From positions 248,001 through 312,000 of the forward strand of contig JAEZJF010000013.1 in NCBI GenBank assembly GCA_023415825.1: a stretch of 64,000 nt of DNA, read 5' to 3'. How positions within the stretch are numbered: position 1 is the stretch's first letter; each line of letters begins with the position of its first letter. Position numbers and translations under genes: made by a program. This document shows positions 32,800 to 41,299 of this stretch, one piece after another. The notes beneath the pieces are model-generated. The model saw only the letters and a list, made by a program, of their open reading frames with translations. It had not been told where the DNA came from and ran no database searches. The stretch is from Bacillota bacterium. GTDB lineage: Bacteria; Bacillota; Clostridia; DSM-8532.

Positions 32800-35028
32800 A
32801 TGGTAAAAAAACACCATAAGAATGCGGATATCAAGTTCTATAAGGTTATTAAAAGCACATCCTTTCAACGGATACTCACCTTGGTTCTTACCTGGCTGGC
32901 CATTTCAACAGTGGTCTCCTATGAGGCTGCTCCGAAAAAGTACAAGCTTGAAGAGGGGGAAATATCCCAATACGATATTCAGGCACCCCGTGATATTGAG
33001 AATACCATAAAAACCAAGCAGAATGCAGAGAAAAAAGCCTCCGAGCTGACTCCTGTCGTTATCGCCATTGAAAGTGCAAACAGCGATATGCTAAACGGAG
33101 CCTATGAGTATTTTGACGGATTTGAAAATCTTATTTCAGAGGTTAATAAGGCAGAGGCTGAAACACCCCTGGATGAGCGCATCAATACCTTGGATCCAAG
33201 CGGGTTTTACAGTGTCCTGTTTAAACTGGATGAGTCCCAAAGGCAGCTTGTTTTTTCAGATGAAGGACAAGCAGGCCTCCAAAATCTGAAAAACCTCATC
33301 ATTCGGGTGGCTCTGCCAGCTTTAACCGAAAAAAAACTAACAAACGGGAATTTGGAAAGCGAGCGTCTAAAGGCTTTAGAAAGTATTGTGGAGAGGCTTG
33401 GAAACGAAACCTTCAAGCCTGTAGCCGAGGATGTATTCAAAAAGGTTCTTAAGCCGAACAGCCGCCTTGATGAAGAATCAACAAGGATCCAAAAGGAAGG
33501 TTTTATAGAGCGCTATCTCAAGGAAAATCCAGTCATCATCTATAAGGATGAGCGTATTATCAGCAAGGACGATGTGGTCACCGAAGATAAATTTGAGGTT
33601 TTGAAGGAGCTTAATTACATAGACAGCGAAGGCAAACCCGATTATCTTCTGTTTATTGCGGTGTTTCTCATTATTTTGCTTTTGTTCATTCTAGCCCTGA
33701 TTTACCTGAGAAGCTTTCACCCCAAGCTTTACTTTGATCGCAACGCCATTATGCTCATGTGTGTCGTTATGCTGATCACCACTCTTTTTGCCTGGACAAT
33801 ACGGGAATTTGTTCCCGATTTTTCCTACCTTTTGATTCCTATTTTCATTGCACCTGTTTTAATGGCTATTTTCCTTGGCATTGAACCCGCTATTACCGTC
33901 AATCTTCTTCTGACCTTCAGCTTTGCGCTCATGGTAGGGGGAAATTATGATTTTATGCTTATATCCCTTTTAGGTGGCTCCTGTGCAGCCTTCTTCACCG
34001 TTAATGCCACCCAGCGAAGAAAAATCTCTTTGGCAGGCGTTATTCTTGGATGCATCAATGTCTTCATTGTCGTCCTGATAGGCATCATTGACAAAAGGAG
34101 CATCGAAGAACTCATAAACAGCGGCGGACTGGTTTTTATCAATGGCTTGTTCTCCATCATTCTGGCTATTGGTCTTTTACCCTTTTTGGAAAGCACCTTC
34201 AATGTGGTAACACCCTTAAAGCTGCTGGAATTAGCTGATCCCAACCATCCACTTTTAAAGCGGCTTTTGATGGAAGCTCCCGGAACCTATCACCATAGTC
34301 TTATGGTGGGGAACCTGGCCGAGGTGGCGACCCGTGAAATTGGTGGCAATGCGCTTCTTTCCAGGGTAGGGGCTTATTTCCATGATGTGGGCAAGCTCAA
34401 GCGCCCCCATTTCTTCAAGGAAAACCAGATGGCTGATAATCCTCATGATAAGCTCACCCCCAATTTGAGTACTCTGGTCATTACCTCCCATACCAAGGAC
34501 GGGGAGGAGCTGGCTTTGAAATACCGACTTCCCAAGATTATCCGGGATATCATTGTTCAGCATCATGGGACGACAATGGTGGCATACTTCTACCATAAGG
34601 CTACCAAAACGGAAAAGGCCGAGGAGCTTAAGGAGGAGAATTTCCGTTATGAAGGCCCGGTGCCCAATACGCGCGAGGCGGCTGTGGTTATGCTGGCCGA
34701 TTCAGTAGAAGCGGCTGTCAGAGCTATGCCCGATAAAACCCAGGGCAAGATGGAAGGGCTGGTACACAAAATTATTAAGGACAAGCTAGACGACGGGCAG
34801 CTTGATCGCTGTGATCTGACTCTAAAGGATTTGAGCATCATAGCAGACAGCTTCCTGCAGGTATTAAGCGGAGTCTTCCATGAACGCCCCGAATATCCAG
34901 AGCTTGAGAAGAAAAATACATTGCTTGAGCTTGACAACAGCATTTATAATGCCGCAAAGGATAAGCAGAATGATGGGAGGAACAGTTCGGATGAAGTTGA
35001 CAGTATACAACCGCCAGAAGGCTCTTAA
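32800..35028 (+). CDS. pgpH: Cyclic di-AMP phosphodiesterase PgpH (7TM-HD family)
   Basis: The 742-residue membrane protein has an N-terminal helix (about 23-42), an extracytoplasmic 7TMR-HDED domain to about residue 275, seven or so membrane helices (about 280-480), and a cytoplasmic HD domain with HHSLMVGNLAEVA, YFHDVGKLKRPHFF near 526-536, and VQHHGTTMVAYFY. PgpH enzymes hydrolyse cyclic di-AMP and so influence wall and potassium homeostasis. All HD residues appear intact. It starts 5 bases after phoH; its last 38 bases overlap ybeY. Confidence 0.95.
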   Translation: MVKKHHKNADIKFYKVIKSTSFQRILTLVLTWLAISTVVSYEAAPKKYKLEEGEISQYDIQAPRDIENTIKTKQNAEKKASELTPVVIAIESANSDMLNGAYEYFDGFENLISEVNKAEAETPLDERINTLDPSGFYSVLFKLDESQRQLVFSDEGQAGLQNLKNLIIRVALPALTEKKLTNGNLESERLKALESIVERLGNETFKPVAEDVFKKVLKPNSRLDEESTRIQKEGFIERYLKENPVIIYKDERIISKDDVVTEDKFEVLKELNYIDSEGKPDYLLFIAVFLIILLLFILALIYLRSFHPKLYFDRNAIMLMCVVMLITTLFAWTIREFVPDFSYLLIPIFIAPVLMAIFLGIEPAITVNLLLTFSFALMVGGNYDFMLISLLGGSCAAFFTVNATQRRKISLAGVILGCINVFIVVLIGIIDKRSIEELINSGGLVFINGLFSIILAIGLLPFLESTFNVVTPLKLLELADPNHPLLKRLLMEAPGTYHHSLMVGNLAEVATREIGGNALLSRVGAYFHDVGKLKRPHFFKENQMADNPHDKLTPNLSTLVITSHTKDGEELALKYRLPKIIRDIIVQHHGTTMVAYFYHKATKTEKAEELKEENFRYEGPVPNTREAAVVMLADSVEAAVRAMPDKTQGKMEGLVHKIIKDKLDDGQLDRCDLTLKDLSIIADSFLQVLSGVFHERPEYPELEKKNTLLELDNSIYNAAKDKQNDGRNSSDEVDSIQPPEGS

Positions 35029-35479
35029 AATATCCAGGGAAACCCTGAAGCTGATTGAAAAAGCAGCTAAGCTTTGTGTGAAGAAGGAAAAATTCTCCCA
35101 CCCCTGTGAAGCATATATAACATTGACAGATAATTCAGATATTCAGAAAATGAATGAGGAATATAGAGGCATAGACAGGCCAACCGATGTACTGTCTTTT
35201 CCCATGATAGAATATAGTGATGGTGAGCCCCAAATCCTGCCGGGAGATGTGGATCCCGAGACTCAGCGTGTATCGCTGGGTGATATCGTTATTTCGGTGG
35301 AAAAGGCTATCGAACAGGCGGAAAGCTATGGTCACGAACCTGAGCGGGAGTTTGCTTTTCTTGCGGTACATGGCATGCTCCATCTCTTGGGCTACGACCA
35401 CGAAAACGAGCAGGATGAAAAAACCATGTTCGGCAAGCAGGAAGAGATTCTCAATGAGATGGGGTTAAAAAGAGAATAA
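34991..35479 (+). CDS. ybeY: Endoribonuclease YbeY (rRNA maturation)
   Basis: YbeY is a zinc-dependent RNase acting in 16S rRNA maturation and ribosome quality control. The 162-residue product has the zinc motif HGMLHLLGYDHEN (from residue 127) and the family stretches RGIDRPTDVLSFPM and LGDIVISVEKA. The ATG at 34991 is preferred: GGGAGG lies 10 bases upstream, whereas the longer frame from 34880 lies deep in pgpH. The 38-bp overlap with pgpH suggests translational coupling. Confidence 0.96.
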   Translation: MKLTVYNRQKALKISRETLKLIEKAAKLCVKKEKFSHPCEAYITLTDNSDIQKMNEEYRGIDRPTDVLSFPMIEYSDGEPQILPGDVDPETQRVSLGDIVISVEKAIEQAESYGHEPEREFAFLAVHGMLHLLGYDHENEQDEKTMFGKQEEILNEMGLKRE

Positions 35480-35866
35480 GTGGAAGTGAGTAACTTGAAA
35501 AACAAAACATTGGGCCAAAGCTTTAAAAATGCATTTAACGGGATTTATCAAGCTATGGTATCCGAAAGGAACCTGCGCTTACATACGGTTGCCACTGCTT
35601 TAGTTATTATTGCGGGAATTATTCTTGGACTGGATACCATGCGCTGGATCTTTTTAGTTCTGGCTATCGGTCTCGTCCTGATCAGCGAGCTTTTAAACAC
35701 GTCGCTGGAAAAGCTTACTGACATGGTGACCAGTGAATACTCGGAAGAGGCCCGGAAGGTCAAGGATATCAGTGCGGCGGCAGTTCTCATTAGCGCTGTA
35801 CTGTCAGCCATTGTTGGGCTCATGGTCTTTTATGGCCCTCTGATGGACTTAATAAAAAAATTTTGA
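35480..35866 (+). CDS. dgkA: Diacylglycerol/undecaprenol kinase
   Basis: The 128-residue membrane protein has the DgkA plan: amphipathic N-terminus (SFKNAFNGIYQAMVSERNLRLH), three membrane helices, and the catalytic ELLNTSLEKLTDMV motif with the conserved Glu-x-x-Asn. In Gram-positive bacteria it phosphorylates undecaprenol for the wall carrier cycle. The GTG at 35480 follows the ybeY stop directly; GTG 35486 or TTG 35495 are alternative starts, since no strong site stands before 35480. The place after ybeY is conserved. Confidence 0.93.
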   Translation: MEVSNLKNKTLGQSFKNAFNGIYQAMVSERNLRLHTVATALVIIAGIILGLDTMRWIFLVLAIGLVLISELLNTSLEKLTDMVTSEYSEEARKVKDISAAAVLISAVLSAIVGLMVFYGPLMDLIKKF

Positions 35867-35887
35867 AGCAGAATACGAGGTTTATAT

Positions 35888-36565
35888 ATGGACTTTCTTT
35901 CATTAAAAAATATATTGATGATGACACCTATTCTTCTGTTTGCTCTACCGGTACATGAGTTTGCTCATGGCTGGGTGGCCTATAAAATGGGGGATCCCAC
36001 TGCTAAATACGCAGGGCGCCTTACCCTGAATCCGTTTAAACATCTGGATCTTTTAGGGGTGGTCATGATGTATGCCGTTGGCTTTGGTTGGGCAAAGCCT
36101 GTACCGGTTAACTCCGACTATTTTAAAAATCGCCGCAGTGGGATGATTCTGGTTTCCCTGGCAGGGCCTCTTTCCAACATCATACTCGGATTTTTGAGTA
36201 CGCTCATATGGGGAATTATAGTCAAGCTTGTTCATGTTGGGGTTATTACACTCAACTCAGCAAATGCCGTCAACATTATTTTGACTGCCCAGGAATTCTT
36301 CCAGACGCTCATCTTTGTCAATATCAGTCTTGCAGTGTTTAATATGATTCCTATACCGCCATTGGACGGATCCCGCCTGGTATCTTCTTTTATTCCGGAA
36401 GAGAGCTACTATCGCTTTGCCCGATATGAACAATACATTGGCCTTGCGTTTTTGGCTTTGGTCGTTCTGGTACCGAATAATATTGTTGGTAAAGTTATAA
36501 GCTTCTTTGCCCTCCCCATCTACAATAGCATGAGCTATGTGATACAGCTTCTGCTGGGGATTTAA
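35888..36565 (+). CDS. Site-2 protease family (M50) membrane metallopeptidase homologue
   Basis: The 225-residue polytopic protein has the zinc-binding HEFAH motif (His23-His27) in its first helix and the second conserved motif IPPLDGSRL with Asp near residue 160, as in YwhC-type rhomboid-like M50 peptidases. Such enzymes cut substrates within the membrane; the substrate here is unknown. One candidate role is release of the ECF sigma factor at 6863, but nothing links them. It is followed by oppositely oriented genes at only 6 bp distance, and no clear terminator is visible. Confidence 0.9.
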   Translation: MDFLSLKNILMMTPILLFALPVHEFAHGWVAYKMGDPTAKYAGRLTLNPFKHLDLLGVVMMYAVGFGWAKPVPVNSDYFKNRRSGMILVSLAGPLSNIILGFLSTLIWGIIVKLVHVGVITLNSANAVNIILTAQEFFQTLIFVNISLAVFNMIPIPPLDGSRLVSSFIPEESYYRFARYEQYIGLAFLALVVLVPNNIVGKVISFFALPIYNSMSYVIQLLLGI

Positions 36566-36570
36566 GTTTC

Positions 36571-36801
36571 TTAGTCATCATCTTCGCCATCATCATTGGA
36601 TGGCGCATATTCCAATATCTCTCCCGGTTGACAGTCCAGAATCCGGCAAATTTTATTGAGGGTTGAAAACCTGATGGCCTTAACCTTGCCGGTTTTTAAG
36701 TTTGAGAGATTGACGATTGAGATACCTACCTGATCAGCCAGTTCGGAAAGCTGCATTTTTCTATCTGCAAGCATACGGTCTAGTCTGATAATAATAGCCA
36801 T
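36571..36801 (-). CDS. Cro/CI-type helix-turn-helix regulator
   Basis: The 76-residue protein is essentially one HTH domain: LDRMLADRKMQLSELADQVGISIVNLSNLKTGKVKAIRFSTLNKICRILDCQPGEIL resembles the YozG/HTH_26 type. An acidic tail (NDDGEDDD) ends it. It is encoded 11 bp after a DUF2975 membrane protein, a pairing seen often in Firmicutes, and probably represses the operon through the palindrome at 37464-37500. Its start has AAGGAGG upstream on the minus strand. Confidence 0.9.
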   Translation of the reverse strand: MAIIIRLDRMLADRKMQLSELADQVGISIVNLSNLKTGKVKAIRFSTLNKICRILDCQPGEILEYAPSNDDGEDDD

Positions 36802-36812
36802 TGCTGCCCTCC

Positions 36813-37400
36813 TTATATTGTTGCATCATATTCGTTTTTCAGATAATTTCCGTACTGGAACACACCGGCTAAAATAAGTATGAGAAAACCGGACATCAGA
36901 AGCGTCGGATTGATGGAGAAATTGACGCTGATCTCACTTAAGTCAAATAGCTTAATAATCAAGGAGTATGAAACACTTTTGGCTATACTGACAAAGAGAG
37001 AGGCGATTAAGAGGTCAAAGCCAATGATATAAAGTCTTGATGCGTTTTCAGGCTCGAAGGGATTATCATGTGCAACACTTTTTAAAATCGCCATAACTTG
37101 CTTTATACCAATGAGCAGCATCGACATAATGACAAGGGCAAAGGGGGCAAGGGATTGAATGATTGGTTTAATGCTAATGCCTGCATTTTGTGTGATTTCA
37201 AAATAAAGGGTGTTATCTATGGAAAAGCCCGTTTTGCCCATTTTCCCATTAACATGAAATAAAGTGTCCGGAAGAAAGAATTGTACCAGATAGAATAAGC
37301 ACCCTAATGCGGTTATGCCTATTCCTAACCAGTAAAATATAAAGAAAACTCCGTTCAGTATCTTTGAGATGTTTTTTACTTTTTCTTGCTTGATTGGCAT
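36813..37400 (-). CDS. DUF2975 membrane protein
   Basis: The 195-residue protein has four hydrophobic helices (about residues 16-45, 87-108, 125-150, 165-185), an extracytoplasmic segment between the first two and the DNPFEPENASRL motif before the third, matching DUF2975. Function is unknown. The ATG at 37400 (minus) has GGAGG at 5 bases; an in-frame TTG four codons upstream overlaps the site. It is co-transcribed with the HTH gene downstream. Confidence 0.88.
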   Translation of the reverse strand: MPIKQEKVKNISKILNGVFFIFYWLGIGITALGCLFYLVQFFLPDTLFHVNGKMGKTGFSIDNTLYFEITQNAGISIKPIIQSLAPFALVIMSMLLIGIKQVMAILKSVAHDNPFEPENASRLYIIGFDLLIASLFVSIAKSVSYSLIIKLFDLSEISVNFSINPTLLMSGFLILILAGVFQYGNYLKNEYDATI

Positions 37401-37437
37401 ATTTGCCTCCAAAACCTTAATTTTTGTTTATAGGTTT

Positions 37438-37466
37438 ATTATATGCCGCGATTTATCAAATAGCAA
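37438..37466 (-). promoter_or_regulatory. Predicted sigma-A promoter of the DUF2975-HTH operon
   Basis: On the minus strand TTGCTA (37466-37461) and TATAAT (37443-37438) are 17 bp apart. The -35 box touches the left end of the large palindrome at 37464-37500. Confidence 0.65.
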
Positions 37467-37500
37467 TAATAATTTAATGATATTCATTAAATTATTATTG
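37464..37500. promoter_or_regulatory. 37-bp perfect palindrome, candidate operator
   Basis: Two exactly complementary 17-bp arms, CAATAATAATTTAATGA (37464-37480) and its complement (37484-37500), flank TAT. It overlaps the -35 box of the DUF2975-HTH promoter, the position expected for an autoregulatory operator. Confidence 0.7.
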
Positions 37501-37759
37501 TATAAAATAAAATTTAGGGTTGGAATACAGAAACTGATGAGCAAATGATACCAAGGAACGAGCCCCATAAAAATGTTATACTGACATCACCGGTTACCGA
37601 AATCAAAGATTTCGAACCGGTGCCGAGTCAGTGAAACTCGAGGTGGGGGACATTTAGATTCTCGTTATAATATAAGCTGTGTTTGCTTATACTGGACAAT
37701 AATGCAGCATTTGTTGTAACATAAGGAGAAAGAAATATCAACTTGTCAGGAGTGGAACT
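37501..37759 (+). promoter_or_regulatory. trpS upstream region with promoters and two hairpins
   Basis: TGTTATACT (37574-37582) is an extended -10 element, and TATAAT occurs again at 37666-37671; neither has a good -35. Hairpin 1 (37588-37622) has arms CACCGGTT and AACCGGTG with an inner CGAAATC/GATTTCG stem and AAA loop; its inner part matches 6679-6701. Hairpin 2 (about 37624-37639) has CGAGT and ACTCG arms. I looked for a T-box consensus, common before aminoacyl-tRNA synthetase genes, and found none. Confidence 0.5.
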
Positions 37760-38755
37760 ATGCAGAATAAGTCAATTATCGTAAGCGGAATGCGACCCAC
37801 GGGTGCCCTGCATTTGGGAAATTACTTCGGGGCACTGGAAAATTGGGTTAGGCTCCAGGAGGAGTATGAATGCCTGTTCTTTATTGCCGATTATCATGCC
37901 CTGACAACCGGATATGAAAATACGGACGATTATAAAGATAATATATCAAATTTGCTCATTGACTGGCTTGCTGCCGGTCTTGATCCCAATAAGTGCACCT
38001 TTTTTCTCCAGAGCAGCATCAAGGAGCACGCCGAGCTGCATCTTCTGTTCTCCATGAACCTGCCCTTGTCATGGCTTTATCGATGCCCCACCTATAAGGA
38101 TCAGCTGGCTCAAATGAAGGAAAAGAATATTACGACTTATGGCTTTTTAGGCTATCCCTGCCTGCAGGCTGCGGATATTCTGATGTACAAAGCAGGCTTT
38201 GTGCCCGTTGGAGAGGATCAGGTTCCTCATATTGAAATGACCCGCGAAGTAGCCCGACGCTTTAATTACCTCTATCAAAGCGAGACCTTCCCGGAGCCCC
38301 AGCCCCTTTTAACCAAGGCAAAGGTGCTTCCCGGTCTTGATGGCCGCAAGATGAGCAAAAGCTATAACAATACCATTGCACTTTCCGATAGCCCCGATGT
38401 TGTCCAAAAGAAGATAATGAGCATGATCACCGATCCACAGAGAATTCATAAAACAGATCCCGGCCATCCCGAGGTTTGTTCTGTGTTTGCTTATCATAAG
38501 CTTTTCTCAGAGGCCGAGGTTGCAGCGGTCGAGGATAATTGCCGTAAGGGTGAGATTGGTTGTGTGGCCTGCAAGAAAATGCTGGCCCAGAATGTGGCAA
38601 AGCTTATGACGCCTCTCTATGAGAGACGCCAGGAATGGGCAAAACGTCCTGACGATATCAAGGATATTATCCGGCAGGGCAATCAAAGGGCACAGACGCT
38701 CGCTGCCAAAACCATGGCGGATGTCCGGAAGGCCATGAAAATTGACTGGATATAA
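37760..38755 (+). CDS. trpS: Tryptophanyl-tRNA synthetase
   Basis: TrpS charges tRNA-Trp. The 331-residue class I synthetase has the SGMRPTGALHLGNYFGAL nucleotide-binding signature (HIGH variant HLGN near residue 19), the KMSKS loop in GRKMSKSYNN near 196, and GEDQVPHIEMTREVARRFN in between. Length fits the bacterial enzyme. AGGAG precedes the ATG. scpA follows after 9 bp, so trpS, scpA and scpB may be one transcript. Confidence 0.97.
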   Translation: MQNKSIIVSGMRPTGALHLGNYFGALENWVRLQEEYECLFFIADYHALTTGYENTDDYKDNISNLLIDWLAAGLDPNKCTFFLQSSIKEHAELHLLFSMNLPLSWLYRCPTYKDQLAQMKEKNITTYGFLGYPCLQAADILMYKAGFVPVGEDQVPHIEMTREVARRFNYLYQSETFPEPQPLLTKAKVLPGLDGRKMSKSYNNTIALSDSPDVVQKKIMSMITDPQRIHKTDPGHPEVCSVFAYHKLFSEAEVAAVEDNCRKGEIGCVACKKMLAQNVAKLMTPLYERRQEWAKRPDDIKDIIRQGNQRAQTLAAKTMADVRKAMKIDWI

Positions 38756-38764
38756 GAGGTCAGC

Positions 38765-39556
38765 ATGAAAAGTTCCTTAACAGACGCTTGTACCTTAAAG
38801 CTTGAAAATTTTGAGGGCCCCTTTGACCTCTTGTTCTTTCTGATAGAAAAAAATCAGATTGATATCTATGATATTCCCATTTTGGAGATTACCGAGCAAT
38901 ATCTGGATTATCTCAATGCCATGCAGGAGCTGGATTTGGAGATTGCATCCGAGTTTCTGGTCATGGCTGCGACCCTGCTCCATATAAAATCTCGTATGCT
39001 GCTGCCCAGTAAGGAGATTCTTGCTGAGGACGAGGTGGATCCAAGGGAAGAGCTTATTCTGAAGCTGGTGGAGTACAAGAAATACAAGGAATTTTCAGCG
39101 ATTCTTAAGGATCGGGAAACCAAGTGGGAACGCGTCCACTACAAGCTTCCCGAGGTGCTGCCGGAAGTTTATGTGGAAGAAGAGCTGGAGGTATCACCGG
39201 GAAACCTGCGTACCAGCTTTGCTTATGTGATGAAGCGCTATCGGGACAAAATGAATGATGTGTCTAAAAAGATGAAGCGAATCCTCAATCAGGAAAAGGT
39301 TTCCTTAAGATCCAAGGTCAAAGAGCTTCTGGATATGTTGGGCCGGGGTATTAGGGTATGTTTTTCAAAGGTTTTCAATACGGCTGAGAAAAGCCGCCTC
39401 GAGGTGGCCACTGGTTTTCTGGCCATGCTGGAAATCGTTAAGGTGGGACGCGCCGTTGTTGATCAGCCCACCACCTTCGGGGAAATTTATATGACTCCAC
39501 TAGACAGGCAGGATTCACCCGATCCCATGACATTAATAAAGGATGATGAGATTTGA
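38765..39556 (+). CDS. scpA: Segregation and condensation protein A
   Basis: ScpA is the kleisin of the bacterial SMC condensin. The 263-residue protein begins with the ScpA motif KLENFEGPFDLLFFLIEKNQIDIYDIPI and contains the family stretches LEIASEFLVMAATLLHIKSRMLLP and, near the C-terminus, FLAMLEIVKVGRAVVDQPTTFGEIYM. These N- and C-terminal regions bind the two SMC heads. AGAGGT precedes the ATG, and the stop codon overlaps the TTG start of scpB by four bases, the classical scpAB coupling. Confidence 0.96.
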   Translation: MKSSLTDACTLKLENFEGPFDLLFFLIEKNQIDIYDIPILEITEQYLDYLNAMQELDLEIASEFLVMAATLLHIKSRMLLPSKEILAEDEVDPREELILKLVEYKKYKEFSAILKDRETKWERVHYKLPEVLPEVYVEEELEVSPGNLRTSFAYVMKRYRDKMNDVSKKMKRILNQEKVSLRSKVKELLDMLGRGIRVCFSKVFNTAEKSRLEVATGFLAMLEIVKVGRAVVDQPTTFGEIYMTPLDRQDSPDPMTLIKDDEI

Positions 39557-40104
39557 GTGCTATAGAAGATGCAGAGGTTATCATAGAGGCGGTGCTTTTT
39601 GCCTCCGGTGATCCGGTTTCTCTGGATAAAATGGCTGAGATCATTGGCCATGACAGGAAAACCACCCGAGGTATTATGACCTCGCTGATTTATAAATATC
39701 AAAACTCTGCCCGGGGGATCATGGTGCGGGAGATCGATAATACATACCAGTTTTGCACCAAACCGGAGCTCGATGAATATGTGGTCAAGCTCGGCTCAAT
39801 AAGACGAAAGCAAGGGCTTACCCCTGCCGCTTATGAAACACTTTCCATTGTTGCCTATAACCAACCGGTTACGAGAGCCTATATTGAGCAGATCAGGGGA
39901 GTAAACAGCGACAGCGTTCTGTTAAAGCTGGCAGAACGCAATCTTATCCGGGAGGCCGGGCGTGATGATACACCGGGAAAGCCCAAGCTCTATGAAACCA
40001 CAGAGGAATTTCTTCGTGTATTCGGGTTTAGTTCCATCAAGGATTTACCTGCAATCGAAATGAATGAACTTCAGGAAGTTATGGAGACTGTTCCCATAGA
40101 TTGA
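39553..40104 (+). CDS. scpB: Segregation and condensation protein B
   Basis: ScpB dimers bind the ScpA linker in condensin. The 183-residue protein has tandem winged-helix domains: IIEAVLFASGDPVSLDKMAEI at the start, and TPAAYETLSIVAYNQPVTRAYIEQIRGVNSDSVLLKLAERNLI in the second (core IVAYNQPVTR). The TTG start overlaps the end of scpA (TTGA). A partial copy of the palindromic repeat lies just after the stop at about 40121-40138. Confidence 0.95.
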   Translation: MSAIEDAEVIIEAVLFASGDPVSLDKMAEIIGHDRKTTRGIMTSLIYKYQNSARGIMVREIDNTYQFCTKPELDEYVVKLGSIRRKQGLTPAAYETLSIVAYNQPVTRAYIEQIRGVNSDSVLLKLAERNLIREAGRDDTPGKPKLYETTEEFLRVFGFSSIKDLPAIEMNELQEVMETVPID

Positions 40105-40120
40105 AGCAGGTGGGGTTCTT

Positions 40121-40138
40121 ATATTTTCGATTACTCCT
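40121..40138 (-). repeat. Possible half copy of the dispersed palindromic repeat
   Basis: On the minus strand AGGAGTAATCGAAAATAT resembles the left half AGGAGCAATCGAAATAT of copies A-C with one or two changes; the right half is missing. It lies in the scpB-DUF2953 gap. Confidence 0.35.
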
Positions 40139-40194
40139 GAAATAAGTGGAATAAGTTGCTAAAAGCCGGAAAACATAAGTGTGGAGGTACCTTC

Positions 40195-40782
40195 ATGTTT
40201 TTCCTGGCTTTTTTAATTATTCTGGTTTTATTACTTGTTATCATCTCCGGCCTTAAGCTCTCTTTTATGGTTTTGGCTTCTGTTGACGCAAAGGGCTTGC
40301 ATCTGGAGGTCCGGGTGATGTTCTACCGATTGCTGACTCTTTTCAAGTGGAATCTTGAAGAGGGTGGCCTTAGCTTTCTCTTGAAAAAGAAGAAGGATGT
40401 CCCTGAGGATCAGAAAACAAAAAAGGGGCGAGTATCCAGCATTCTTAATATGATATTTTCCGAAGATACCCGGCAGCATCTTAAAAAACGCATGCAAATC
40501 TTTGATGTATCTGTCAAAGGGTGGCTGGCAACCAGGGACGTGGCCGCAACTGCATTGCTGTATGGCGGAATCTGGGGCATTCTCGGTACAATGATACCCT
40601 TTATCCCTCAAAAACGATTGATTCTTGACTTTTATCCCGATTTTAAAAAAGAGACTTCTGATTTTCACGTATCCTGTATATTACGCGTACGAATCATCCA
40701 TATTATAGTTTTGATAGTAGAAAACATACGCAAAAAAATGAGGAAAAATCGAGGTGAAAATTATGGGACAGCATCCTATTGA
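40195..40782 (+). CDS. DUF2953 domain membrane protein
   Basis: The 195-residue protein has an N-terminal membrane helix (residues 2-20), a central charged part (KKKKDVPEDQKTKKG) and the DUF2953 region with VSVKGWLATRDVAATALLYGGIWGILGTMIP. In Firmicutes this gene regularly stands directly before ytfJ, as here, pointing to a sporulation-linked role that is not defined. ATG 40195 has GGAGG at 7 bases; the longer frame from 40156 has none. It overlaps ytfJ by 20 bp. Confidence 0.85.
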   Translation: MFFLAFLIILVLLLVIISGLKLSFMVLASVDAKGLHLEVRVMFYRLLTLFKWNLEEGGLSFLLKKKKDVPEDQKTKKGRVSSILNMIFSEDTRQHLKKRMQIFDVSVKGWLATRDVAATALLYGGIWGILGTMIPFIPQKRLILDFYPDFKKETSDFHVSCILRVRIIHIIVLIVENIRKKMRKNRGENYGTASY

Positions 40783-41296
40783 GGAACTTATGAAAACGGC
40801 CATGGAAAGTATCAAAGAAATGGTGGATGTTAACACCATCGTCGGTGATGCGGTTCAGACTATTGACGGGACTGTCATTATTCCTGTTTCCAAGGTCGCC
40901 TTCGGGTTTGCAGCAGGTGGTGGAGAATACGCCAAGGAGCAGCAGCGGGGTGAAAGCACCAGTTACCCTTTTGCCGGGGGCAGCGGCGCCGGTGTTAGCA
41001 TAAATCCTGTTGCTTTTATGGTAGTGGGCAGAAACAATACTATAAAAATGATTCCGGCCTACCCGGGAGCCGCTTTGGATAGGGCTCTGGAAAATATCCC
41101 AAGCATTATTGAGCAAATTAAGCATGCTTTTGAACCCAATCACAATCACGATCACGGTCATAATCACCATCACAGAAGCGATAAAGCTGATACGGCGGAT
41201 GTGAGGGATGATAAGAACGCTGAAAAGGAAGTAGAAAAAATTGTTGTCAACAAGGAAACCTTAAAATATCAGGATATTGAAGAAGACAAGATGTAA
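40763..41296 (+). CDS. ytfJ: GerW family sporulation protein YtfJ with His-rich tail
   Basis: YtfJ/GerW is a spore protein required for normal germination in Bacillus. The 177-residue product shows the family core: IEELMKTAMESIKEMVDVNTIVGDAV at the start, TIDGTVIIPVSKVAFGFAAGGGEY, and GGSGAGVSINPVAFMVV. After the core comes a tail with HNHDHGHNHHH (about residues 127-137) and a charged segment; this histidine cluster could bind nickel, zinc or similar metals, and is not part of the conserved fold. GAGGTG precedes ATG 40763. Confidence 0.92.
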   Translation: MGQHPIEELMKTAMESIKEMVDVNTIVGDAVQTIDGTVIIPVSKVAFGFAAGGGEYAKEQQRGESTSYPFAGGSGAGVSINPVAFMVVGRNNTIKMIPAYPGAALDRALENIPSIIEQIKHAFEPNHNHDHGHNHHHRSDKADTADVRDDKNAEKEVEKIVVNKETLKYQDIEEDKM

Positions 41297-41299
41297 TTT

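Noticed and set aside
34880..34990. Longer YbeY start inside pgpH
   Set aside because: No ribosome binding site and 37 residues foreign to the family; GGGAGG stands before 34991.
35888..36565. M50 peptidase as the activating protease of the ECF sigma factor at 6863
   Set aside because: The genes are 29 kb apart, and YwhC-type M50 proteins are common with unrelated roles; no sequence evidence links them.
37501..37759. T-box riboswitch before trpS
   Set aside because: No AGGGTGGnACCGCG-type T-box sequence is present; GAGGTGGGGG at 37640-37649 is only a superficial likeness, and no Trp specifier stem is evident.
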